Source: Prochlorococcus sp. AG-409-B05 (GTDB lineage Bacteria > Cyanobacteriota > Cyanobacteriia > PCC-6307 > Cyanobiaceae). From it: 64,000 bases of DNA. Below are positions 50,097 through 57,122 of this stretch, piece by piece. Within the stretch, counting starts at the first letter, position 1; every line of letters starts with the position of its first letter. The stretch lies in NCBI GenBank assembly GCA_003216075.1, contig QCJK01000011.1, positions 1 to 64,000 of the forward strand, given 5' to 3'. The notes beneath the pieces were generated by a model. It worked only from the letters and a program-made list of their open reading frames with translations. It had not been told where the DNA came from and ran no database searches. A program made the position numbers and the translations under genes.

Positions 50097-50182
50097 ATTT
50101 ATAGCCTTGTTATTTGACTGTCTCCTTTCGATCATTCTGAATAAAGATTGCAACATAGTTTTGTTTGGATTGATGGGGACCT

Positions 50183-50818
50183 TTATGGTTTTGTATGATT
50201 GGCTTCAAGGATGATTCTCCGAATTGTAGACAAGGCAAGTCCTGTTTGATTCCTTATAGACCTATAGGAAAACCCTTCTTGTCTTAATCGTAAAACTAAA
50301 GCTGCCCTCTCTTGATTGGTTTTTGGCCTTCCCCCTAAATTACCTTTAGTATTTGTGCGATGTTGAGAAAAGTTTTGAGTGTGGTTTTGGCTAAATGTAT
50401 TTCCTATTCTTGATAAAGCCAATAAAAGAGCAATTAAATTTTCCCCAGATTCTCCTAGTTTTCTTGTATTTACTAAGCCATCTAGAGTTCTTATATATTT
50501 GTTTTCAGCTTGTAATGAATTGATCCTAGCTGTCACAGTTATTTGATTATTACCGAGATGATGCAAGCTTATTAACACTAATTCGTCCTCAGGTTTTAAC
50601 ATTTGTATTGCTGCTTCTAATTGTGGCCTTAGATCCCGCTTGGAATCAAGGGAAACTTCCTCTTGAAAAATCAAGTTGCAACCTTGGGTTTTCAAGTTTT
50701 TGAACTGAGCATCAGTTTCTTTGATTGAGTTGTTTGTTGTTGCGTAACCTATTGACTTGTAACCAGATTGATTGAGAAATCTGGGTTTCCTAAATCTTTG
50801 TCTGTTGAAGGGAGTCAC
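50183..50818 (-). CDS. Resolvase-like DNA-binding protein with lost catalytic residues
   Basis: 211 aa, GTG start at 50818. Residues about 22-130 follow the serine-recombinase N-terminal fold: SIGYATTNN, a DAQFKNLKTQGCNLIF helix, LRPQLEAAIQMLKPEDELVL and SLHHLGNN. In active enzymes these read GYARVS and DRLGR, so the catalytic Ser and the three active-site Arg positions are replaced. The C-terminus has GGRPK and an intact helix-turn-helix (LRQEGFSYRSIRNQTGLALS). It probably binds DNA without recombining it. The alignment is by eye. Confidence 0.75.
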   Translation of the reverse strand: MTPFNRQRFRKPRFLNQSGYKSIGYATTNNSIKETDAQFKNLKTQGCNLIFQEEVSLDSKRDLRPQLEAAIQMLKPEDELVLISLHHLGNNQITVTARINSLQAENKYIRTLDGLVNTRKLGESGENLIALLLALSRIGNTFSQNHTQNFSQHRTNTKGNLGGRPKTNQERAALVLRLRQEGFSYRSIRNQTGLALSTIRRIILEANHTKP

Positions 50819-50911
50819 AAATGCTTCTAGACAGGATCATGTTCTATTATCGTATCAATAAAATATATATTGAAACATAGAAAAATCGTTAAATAGGTTG
50901 ACTTGTCTATA

Positions 50912-50987
50912 TCATATGTTCTTAAAACTAGAAGTATCGAGAACATGAGGTTTGAGTATGTTGACCGCTTCTCTCACGAGTCCTTGA
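50912..50987 (+). repeat. 76-base direct repeat, copy 1
   Basis: Identical over 76 bases to 51112-51187. Near its left end it has an inverted repeat ATGTTCT...AGAACAT with a 17-base spacer. An ATG at 50945 within it opens a 21-codon frame starting MRFEYVDRFSHESL and stopping at 51010. If that TAA is ignored, the frame continues VAGQRAEPSR..., so this could be a broken short gene. The upstream repeat part could instead be a promoter or leader. Confidence 0.95.
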
Positions 50988-51111
50988 GTACCTTTGAGCT
51001 TTATAGGTAAGTCGCAGGACAAAGGGCAGAGCCAAGTCGCATTTTATGGTGTATTGATAACATTAGTTTAAAATCAGATAAAGTATGCACTAATAGATTG
51101 CTAATACTGAT

Positions 51112-51187
51112 TCATATGTTCTTAAAACTAGAAGTATCGAGAACATGAGGTTTGAGTATGTTGACCGCTTCTCTCACGAGTCCTTGA
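51112..51187 (+). repeat. 76-base direct repeat, copy 2
   Basis: Exact copy of 50912-50987, offset by exactly 200 bases. The flanks differ on both sides. Its ATG at 51145 opens a 28-codon frame with the same first 14 residues (MRFEYVDRFSHESL), then a different hydrophobic tail, stopping at 51231. It may be a duplicated regulatory or small-RNA 5' region, or a recombination site. Confidence 0.95.
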
Positions 51188-51316
51188 CAAACGGCATTGT
51201 ACTAGTACATTTGTGCTTAATATTGATTTAGGGTGTGGCGTGTAAGGGTGTAGAGGGTTGGATCCAGGGCCCTATGGGGTATTGGTCTCTTCGTTTTTAT
51301 TGATTTAGGTAGACTT

Positions 51317-51454
51317 ATGACTGATGGATCTCCTGCTTTGCTTAGGAGCAGGCACCATATCCCTCGCAGAAATGCTATTGATATGTGGCATCAACTAATG
51401 GCACAAAGATGGCAGCAAGTGGCGCCGCAATGCGGTGCGGACTCAGAGCCTTAG
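51317..51454 (+). CDS. Candidate 45-aa basic small protein
   Basis: ATG at 51317 to TAG at 51454. The product is Arg/His/Gln-rich with SRHHIPRRNAIDMWHQLMAQ and a WQQVAPQCG tail. Codon use and G+C (about 53%) differ sharply from neighbouring AT-rich DNA, which favours a real gene or recent arrival. No strong ribosome site (only AGGTAG nearby). I recognise no family. It is too short for length-based gene finding. Confidence 0.45.
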   Translation: MTDGSPALLRSRHHIPRRNAIDMWHQLMAQRWQQVAPQCGADSEP

Positions 51455-51664
51455 CCTGGAATAAGTCACGTATGTGCGATAGGGGGGGGGGCTGAGTCTT
51501 TAGTGGAAAACTCATGTATTAAGTAAGGATGAGAAAGATCGAACAATTAGTTTTCATGTCTCTTGGAAATAATTAAACAAGTAGGCTATATTTCATTTAA
51601 GTTTTGAAGAAATCAAGAACTATAAAAATCAGAGAAAGATATAATGTACTTTTTAAAACTGTAA

Positions 51665-52153
51665 ATGAGCTTTTCAAGTCTTAAGAACATCTCACCTTTG
51701 AAGGAATATTGGAAATCTGATCAAAACGATGAGGATGAGAAAATAAGGTTGTTAAAGGTTAACAAGGCTAGCCCTGCATCCTATCTATATGAGAAAGAAC
51801 CTTATAAATGGGAGAATTTATATCAAAGCATAAGTAAAGAGATAGTTAATGGAGATAACTCTTCAGTAAAGGGTTTGCGTCTTTTACTTGGCACTATAAA
51901 TTCAAAGGAGAGAGAAAAAATGCTTAAAGAATTTGCTACGCATAATATTTTCAATGAAGAAGTTATTGCTTTGCTTAGGGGCTCAGGGGAGGATATAGAT
52001 AATAAGCCTACAAAAAGGAATTTATTTAGGTTTTTAAGAATACTTTTCGCCATCTTTACTAATCCATACAACTTAGAAGTTAAACGGAAAAAAGTTCATC
52101 TTTATGAGCATACAGGCTCGATCGTTTACTCTTTGCGGAGACCTTTTTTGTGA
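51665..52153 (+). CDS. Orphan protein of unknown function, island gene
   Basis: 162 aa, ATG 51665. Charged, mostly helical (SSVKGLRLLLGTINSKEREK) with a hydrophobic stretch near the C-terminus (RNLFRFLRILFAIFTNPY) that might touch the membrane. No domain recognised. Its stop overlaps a GTG-started 29-codon hydrophobic frame. Confidence 0.6.
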   Translation: MSFSSLKNISPLKEYWKSDQNDEDEKIRLLKVNKASPASYLYEKEPYKWENLYQSISKEIVNGDNSSVKGLRLLLGTINSKEREKMLKEFATHNIFNEEVIALLRGSGEDIDNKPTKRNLFRFLRILFAIFTNPYNLEVKRKKVHLYEHTGSIVYSLRRPFL

Positions 52154-52239
52154 TCACTTGGACGATTAAAAACTGGCTTGGTTTTGGTGGATTAGGATTG
52201 ATAATTAATTATTTTTTAGGTAGCTCTCATTCGACTTAA
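52150..52239 (+). CDS. Candidate 29-aa hydrophobic peptide, coupled to the previous gene
   Basis: A GTG at 52150 overlaps the stop of the 162-aa gene as GTGA, a pattern seen in coupled genes. The product has one membrane-like segment (WLGFGGLGLIINYFLG). The overlap is the only support, and chance is possible. Confidence 0.25.
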   Translation: MITWTIKNWLGFGGLGLIINYFLGSSHST

Positions 52240-52462
52240 ATTGTGTTTAAAGGACCAATTCGTATTTATCGATCTCAGCTATGATTCACATTGAAATCTA
52301 TTGAATTCTTAATGAGGACAGTTCTTTTGTTTTAAGCCAAGGCGATTTTATATGGCTTCGTTGTGAAAATAAGAAGTTTTGCTTATTGAAATCGCTAGTT
52401 CTTATAGGTACCAATTACTTGGAGATCAAATGCTTGAGGGCTGCCTCAAATTTGCATTGCTA

Positions 52463-52491
52463 AAGGATGCCAGTCCTGGCATCCTTTTTTG
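52463..52491 (+). terminator. Strong rho-independent terminator
   Basis: AAAGGATGCCAG (52463-52474) pairs perfectly with CTGGCATCCTTT (52477-52488) around a TC loop, followed by TTT. It is the strongest terminator in the window. The nearest possible upstream genes end at 52153 or 52239, so either a long 3' tail or an unannotated small RNA from about 52250-52460 ends here. The symmetric stem also allows minus-strand use. Confidence 0.85.
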
Positions 52492-52921
52492 TGCTAATTC
52501 TGATTAAGCAATATTTATCAATATCAAAAAAATATCTAGTAGATTTTCGCATCATTGCCTGGATCTTATTTTCTTATGATTTAGCGATTTTTAGATTGAA
52601 ACAGAGATGATCATTTAAGGGAGATTCGAAAACATCATTTAAATGCTTTAGAGAGAATGAACTCAAATCCTGTGTAAAAATTAGTAGTTCATAGAAATAT
52701 CTGTCTTTTAAGTGCACAACTATTTGAGCAGAGTTCTGCCTTTAAGAAATGGAATTGTTCTATTGAGGTGAAACCAAGTTTATGCGTCTCCACTAATTTC
52801 TTTAGATAGGAGTTTTTGTACTTACTTTGGCCAAGGAATGAAAGTTCTGGGAAACTAGAAAAGGGTTACAAGCTTGGTCGATAACTACCCCTTAGATCCA
52901 TTCCGTACTGAATCTGAATGC

Positions 52922-52965
52922 GCAAGAGAGATCTAATAATTCTTCCTGCAACAGATGTTCAGGAA
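52922..52965 (+). repeat. Hairpin repeat, copy A
   Basis: GCAAGAGAGATCTAATAATT, then a hairpin TTCCTG (52943-52948) with CAGGAA (52960-52965). Copy B (53157-53201) has the same leader with one change and the same stem around a different loop, so the stem is conserved while the loop varies. About 235 bases separate the copies. Confidence 0.8.
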
Positions 52966-53062
52966 AGGCAAGAAGAAAGACGCGGAAATTAATAGAGGCA
53001 GACCTAACTCAATGATTTTGTAGATCAATCTTCCATTCCCATTTTTGCTTTATTGCCTTGGA

Positions 53063-53122
53063 GGTATGAAAATAAAGGTATATCTGGGGAGGTCGAACCA
53101 GATATACCTTTATTTTCATACC
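53063..53122. repeat. Perfect 25-bp inverted repeat beside tRNA-Cys
   Basis: Arms 53063-53087 and 53098-53122 are exact reverse complements (25 bp) around a 10-base loop GGAGGTCGAA. The right arm end is followed by a near-repeat, so TTCATACCG occurs twice in tandem (53114-53134 area). No poly-T follows directly. It could be a terminator for tRNA-Cys transcription (minus strand) or a remnant of a mobile or integration element. Confidence 0.9.
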
Positions 53123-53140
53123 GCTTTCATACCGTTTTAG

Positions 53141-54568
53141 ATGGCGAAAAGAATTTGCAAGAGAGGTCTAATAATTGAGTTCCTGCAATTGATTACAGGA
53201 ATTAGGTCGAGGAGGGTTAAGAAGGCGGCACCCAGATTCGAACTGGGGATAAAGGATTTGCAATCCTCTGCCTTACCACTTGGCCATGCCGCCGAGCGAG
53301 AGAGTGATCTCTCATCTTCGGATCGTATCAGCTGCTCAGCTGAGAATCTTTTAGTTCTTTGTAATGGACATGGAGAGGACTTAATAGCTCTTCGCGTTTT
53401 ACAAGCGCTGCATAAGTTGCGTCCATCTCTTTCTCTAGAGGTTCTTCCATTGGTTGGAGAGGGAAAAGTGTTTGAATTGGCAATAGCAGAAGGCTGGTTA
53501 CGCAGAATAGGTCCTTCAGTACGTTTACCGAGTGGAGGCTTTAGTAATCAGAGTTTGCGAGCGTTGCTGGCGGATATGTCTGGTGGGATTTTTAAGCTCA
53601 CATGGGATCAATTTATTTGTGTTTGTAATGCTGCTGGCGAGGGAAGAGTAATTCTTGCTGTGGGAGATTTTTTCCCATTGTTGTTGGCCTGGATTAGCTG
53701 TACTTCATTTGGATTTATTGGGACACCCAAGAGTGATTACACCTGGAGGAGTGGTCCTGGTCGATCAATCAGTGACTTTTATCATCGATTGAAAGGTACC
53801 GAATGGGACCCTTGGGAATACTTTCTTATGTGTTCACCTAGGTGCAAAATGGTTGCTGTGAGAGACAGTCTAACTGCGCGAGGTTTGAGATGTCATGGAG
53901 TGAATGCCCAATCACCTGGAAATCCAATGATGGATGGCTTTAATGAGGGTAATTGCCCTGATAGCCTTATATCTTATAGAAGATTACTATTACTTTGTGG
54001 AAGTAGAATGCCTGAAGCTAAATATAATCTTATTCGTTTACTGAAAGGAGTTACCTCGCTGGATACTAAACTGCCTTTGGCTATTTTTATCGCCCTAGGA
54101 GTGGAACCGGAGGTGAATGAGGTTGAAGAAGTATTGATTGATTTCGGTTATAAAAAGTGTCGTATTAATGATTCTTTTATTGGCTCTAAGGCTTGTTGGG
54201 AGAAAGACTCTCATTTGATTTTAATTGGACCTGGCCAATTTTCCAAATGGGCAACTTGGGTAGAGGTTGGTTTAGCTAATGCAGGAACAGCTACTGAGCA
54301 ATTGGTTGGTCTTGGAATTCCTGCTGTTTCATTACCTGGAAGTGGACCACAATTTAAAAAAAGCTTTGCGTTGCGACAAAGCCGGTTATTAGGAGGTGCT
54401 GTTATCACATGTAGTAATCCAGAACAATTAGCTGAAAAACTACAAGTTTTATTGGCCAAAAAGGATTTTCGACGGAAGTTGGGATTAATAGGAGCAAAGA
54501 GAATGGGTTCGGCAGGAGGTAGTGCATCTCTTGCCAATCTTGTTTCATGTACTTTGTGTATGAATTAG
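53141..54568 (+). CDS. LpxB-like (lipid-A-disaccharide-synthase-related) protein; start uncertain
   Basis: The family domain starts at about 53345 (NLLVLCNGHGEDLIAL) and runs to the stop, with AGNAGTATEQLVGLGIPAVSLPG-type C-terminal features (GLANAGTATEQLVGLGIPA). It resembles a cyanobacterial glycosyltransferase family related to LpxB; its substrate is unknown. The only ATG in frame is 53141, which makes translation cross antisense tRNA-Cys. TTG 53258 also lies inside the tRNA. Between the tRNA and the domain there is no ATG, GTG or TTG in frame. A GTG at 53304 is out of frame. So either the start is unusual or a small frameshift exists. Confidence 0.75.
   Translation: MAKRICKRGLIIEFLQLITGIRSRRVKKAAPRFELGIKDLQSSALPLGHAAERESDLSSSDRISCSAENLLVLCNGHGEDLIALRVLQALHKLRPSLSLEVLPLVGEGKVFELAIAEGWLRRIGPSVRLPSGGFSNQSLRALLADMSGGIFKLTWDQFICVCNAAGEGRVILAVGDFFPLLLAWISCTSFGFIGTPKSDYTWRSGPGRSISDFYHRLKGTEWDPWEYFLMCSPRCKMVAVRDSLTARGLRCHGVNAQSPGNPMMDGFNEGNCPDSLISYRRLLLLCGSRMPEAKYNLIRLLKGVTSLDTKLPLAIFIALGVEPEVNEVEEVLIDFGYKKCRINDSFIGSKACWEKDSHLILIGPGQFSKWATWVEVGLANAGTATEQLVGLGIPAVSLPGSGPQFKKSFALRQSRLLGGAVITCSNPEQLAEKLQVLLAKKDFRRKLGLIGAKRMGSAGGSASLANLVSCTLCMN
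53157..53201 (+). repeat. Hairpin repeat, copy B
   Basis: GCAAGAGAGGTCTAATAATT, followed by TTCCTG (53180-53185) and CAGGAA (53196-53201) as a stem. It matches copy A at 52922-52965. It lies 22 bases from the 3' end of tRNA-Cys, inside the open frame of the LpxB-like gene. Confidence 0.8.
53223..53293 (-). tRNA. tRNA-Cys (anticodon GCA)
   Basis: Minus-strand cloverleaf of 71 nt: acceptor GGCGGCA/TGCCGCC with U73, a D arm with GGCCAAGTGGTAAGGC, anticodon arm GAGGATTGCAAATCC (GCA) and T arm CCCAGTTCGAATCTGGG. CCA is not encoded. Its 3' end points into the repeat-rich island, the usual side for insertion of integrative elements. Confidence 0.98.
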
Positions 54569-54628
54569 AAATTCACATCAAGGCATAAAATTCAGGCATT
54601 GATATTGCACAAATAACCGAAAACTGAA

Positions 54629-54898
54629 ATGGGAGCTATCCAAGATCATGACTATCTGAAGATCTGTGCGCAATTGGCATCTTGCTTAAGCATCAGTCTT
54701 GCAGCTGCGCGAAGAAAAGTTGAATTAATTTCGAGTCGTGAGGGTATTAAAGACCTTCAAGGACGACAAAAAATTGCTATTCGTCTCCTTGAAGATGCTC
54801 AGTCCGCATCAAGCAAGGGTAAGGATTCTGCAGGCGTTCATTTAGATAAGTTGTTAGAAGCTTTAGCTGAAGAGGAGAATTTTATGATTGAGGATTAA
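54629..54898 (+). CDS. Small conserved protein of unknown function
   Basis: 89 aa, helical and soluble (LASCLSISLAAARRKVELIS, then an Ala/Lys-rich helix and acidic end LAEEENFMIED). No domain recognised. It lies 60 bases after the LpxB-like gene on the same strand and is convergent with the exonuclease gene. Confidence 0.7.
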   Translation: MGAIQDHDYLKICAQLASCLSISLAAARRKVELISSREGIKDLQGRQKIAIRLLEDAQSASSKGKDSAGVHLDKLLEALAEEENFMIED

Positions 54899-54910
54899 AT
54901 CTCAAAGTTC

Positions 54911-55555
54911 TTAGTGATCAAAAATTTGGCTAAATCTCAGCCTGTCTAGTTCTGATAAGATAGGTATACAGGTGAAACAGTTTTGTGCGAGGTGGAATCG
55001 GCCTTCTCTTCGTAACATGGTTTCAAGGCATGTTTTAGCTCTAATTAGATAACGAACATCATTAGCGGCATAGGCTAATTGTTTATCAGTTAATTCTTCT
55101 GTGCTACCCCAGTCACTACTTTGAGCTTGTTTGTCCAGCTCTACTCCCACTAATTCCATTATTAAATCTCTCAGTCCATGACGAGGGGTATAAGTTCTCC
55201 CTAGCTTGCTTGCAATTTTTGTACAGAAGAGGGGTGTTGTTTCAATCCCTAACCCACTGGCTAAAGCAGCTACATCAAATCGTGCGTAGTGGAACACCTT
55301 TTCGATGGAAGGATTTTCCATCAATGATTGCAGCTTTGGGGCTGTCTTTTGATCAACACCAATTTTGATGCATGCGACATTATCCTCCGAATCACAAAGT
55401 TGCACTAGACATAGTCGATCACGACCATGAATCAGCCCCATTGCTTCGGTATCAACTGCGAGTATTGAGGTTGAAGAGAATCTTTCTGCCCAGGCTGTAT
55501 CAATATCTTTATCAAATACAGAAAAGTTCTTGGGGTGAGGAGAAAAGTCAGTCAT
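54911..55555 (-). CDS. RNase D-like 3'-5' exonuclease
   Basis: 214 aa, a single DEDDy domain: AVDTEAMGL (Asp, Glu), HYARFDVAAL (Asp) and YAANDVRYL (Tyr, Asp). It lacks the HRDC domain of E. coli RNase D, as is normal for the short cyanobacterial type. Likely role in tRNA 3' processing or RNA decay. Confidence 0.88.
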   Translation of the reverse strand: MTDFSPHPKNFSVFDKDIDTAWAERFSSTSILAVDTEAMGLIHGRDRLCLVQLCDSEDNVACIKIGVDQKTAPKLQSLMENPSIEKVFHYARFDVAALASGLGIETTPLFCTKIASKLGRTYTPRHGLRDLIMELVGVELDKQAQSSDWGSTEELTDKQLAYAANDVRYLIRAKTCLETMLRREGRFHLAQNCFTCIPILSELDRLRFSQIFDH

Positions 55556-55766
55556 AAGCTCTATTGTGATGGATTAGAAGAGGACCCTGCTATTGAGCAT
55601 GTTCTCCTCAGCTTATTTAATTTATTCTCCTGGAAACGATTGCGCCTGGTTTCGACTGTATATATAGATTTGCTCTTATTACCTATCTTGAAAGTAATTA
55701 TCAAATATAATTAATTAAATAAAATTAAAAAAATCTTCAGGAGTCTGCCAAGTCAGGTATTCGTTC

Positions 55767-56342
55767 ATGACTCACTTTTTTTATATGAGATCTGTTATTT
55801 CTTCAACTCTTTTACTTACAATTTTGCTGGCCATTGGGCTGGTTTTTTTTCTTCGTGCTGCCAGCAAAGATCGCACAACAATTGTTGATATTCATTCATC
55901 ATTACCTCCAATTGATGTTTTGAATGGGATCACTTCCTGGTTGCAAAATCGTGGCTGGAAGAATGATGGTGGTGATGCTGATAGGCAAGTATTACGCTTT
56001 CATGGCAATGTATCTTCTAGTTATTTTATGACAATATTGTTAACATTTATTGGAGGATTGGGAGCTGGTTGCTTGGGGTTGGTTCTGCGTCAACTGTATC
56101 CTGTACTCGATTGGTGGCCTTTGCTTCTAATAGTATTAGGTGGCCCTATGGCAGGCTTTGTATATAGACGTAGATCTGCTCGGGAAGAATTTTTGGAGAT
56201 TCGATTGGTCAGTTTTGATGATAATCAAGGAAGTATTTTGCGAGTTAGGGCTCATCGGGATGAACTTATTTCAATGGAGCTAGAACTTTCAAAAAGTCTT
56301 GACCTTGTAAGTGATGGATCATTACTTTCTTCACCTATTTGA
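55767..56342 (+). CDS. Membrane protein, probable cytochrome b6f cofactor assembly (CCB-like, DUF2930)
   Basis: 191 aa. One N-terminal membrane segment (TLLLTILLAIGLVFFL) is followed by RAASKDRTT, which is typical of this family, then two more membrane segments around GGLGAGCLGLVL and WWPLLLIVLGG. The family takes part in covalent heme ci attachment to cytochrome b6. The call rests on motif memory. Its stop lies 3 bases before the next ATG. Confidence 0.7.
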   Translation: MTHFFYMRSVISSTLLLTILLAIGLVFFLRAASKDRTTIVDIHSSLPPIDVLNGITSWLQNRGWKNDGGDADRQVLRFHGNVSSSYFMTILLTFIGGLGAGCLGLVLRQLYPVLDWWPLLLIVLGGPMAGFVYRRRSAREEFLEIRLVSFDDNQGSILRVRAHRDELISMELELSKSLDLVSDGSLLSSPI

Positions 56343-56345
56343 TTG

Positions 56346-57122
56346 ATGCAATCTGAATTCCAAGACTTTAGAAATTGCTTAACGTTGAGTTTATTGTTAG
56401 CAAGTTGGCTTGGACCGTTTGATTCATATGCATTATCTGAGACATATTCTCGTGCTTCAAAAGATAATCTTTTGGGGTCAAGGGTTGAGTTGAAGAGTAA
56501 ATGGGTTGGAGCGAATCCTGTCCCTAAATCTTTGCCAATTTTGGTCTTAGCTGGTCATGCGGATTCTCAGGGACTTGCTGGCGCTGGTACCGCAGGAGAA
56601 GCAGTTGATTTGCAAGGAGAAAAACCTATGGACAAAACAATAAGTGATGAACTTTTTTGGAATTTAAGAATTCGTGATGCTGTCGTAGAACTTGGCAAGG
56701 CGAAAGGGTTAAATATCACTTCTTATGAACCCGGTATTCGAAATATCGTTGATGGTAATGATCCAAGAACCAATTGGTCTGCTGGTGCTAGGCACATTAG
56801 AAAAGGTGGTTATGCCTTTGAAATTCATTTTGATTCGTATGGTCAATATGGTTACGGATCAGGAATAATCCCGGCTCTTTCTTTGGATTTAAATACTCTA
56901 GATGAAAGTTTTGCTAAAAGTTTTGGGAGATACCCACTTTTTTTTCGAGGTGGACTTGGAGGACCTAGAAGAGGAATAAGGATTCTTGAAGTTGGAAAAT
57001 TGGAAGGATATTTAGAAGAAAGCCTTCGCGATAAAATTTCTCGTAAAAAAACAATTGATGCTATTGCAAGAAGAATAGTAAATGCTCTAATTGATGGTCT
57101 TCAAAGTAAACAAAACTATTAA
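56346..57122 (+). CDS. Exported amidase-like protein
   Basis: 258 aa from ATG 56346, with a signal-peptide-like start ([18 protein letters not shown]). The metal-site pattern of an N-acetylmuramoyl-L-alanine amidase is suggested by [10 protein letters not shown] (His) and FEIHFDSYG (Glu, His). Similarity to known amidases is low. It may act in the periplasm on peptidoglycan or related substrates. Overlaps hemF at its end by 4 bases. Confidence 0.6.
   Translation: MQSEFQDFRNCLTLSLLLASWLGPFDSYALSETYSRASKDNLLGSRVELKSKWVGANPVPKSLPILVLAGHADSQGLAGAGTAGEAVDLQGEKPMDKTISDELFWNLRIRDAVVELGKAKGLNITSYEPGIRNIVDGNDPRTNWSAGARHIRKGGYAFEIHFDSYGQYGYGSGIIPALSLDLNTLDESFAKSFGRYPLFFRGGLGGPRRGIRILEVGKLEGYLEESLRDKISRKKTIDAIARRIVNALIDGLQSKQNY

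Larger units (their letters stand above)
50819..51664. other. Repeat-rich, low-coding region of the island
   Basis: About 850 bases holding two identical 76-base direct repeats, a 12-base palindrome TGTACTAGTACA (51198-51209), a high-G+C 45-codon frame and a run of ten G (51482-51491). No ORF of 60 codons or more. The strong change in G+C around 51230-51480 is visible by eye. Confidence 0.6.
52240..53062. other. Non-coding or decayed part of the island
   Basis: About 820 bases without a gene-like frame. It holds a strong terminator (52463-52491) and one copy (52922-52965) of a diverged hairpin repeat whose second copy lies beside tRNA-Cys. The remainder is AT-rich and shows nothing else I can support. 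Confidence 0.55.

Noticed and set aside
50915-50948. LexA (SOS) box in the 76-base repeat
   Set aside because: The half-sites ATGTTCT and AGAACAT are 17 bases apart; known cyanobacterial LexA boxes use a much shorter spacer.
53088-53100. tRNA T-loop-like GGTCGAACC in the inverted-repeat loop
   Set aside because: No cloverleaf can be drawn around it; the surrounding bases belong to the 25-bp stem.
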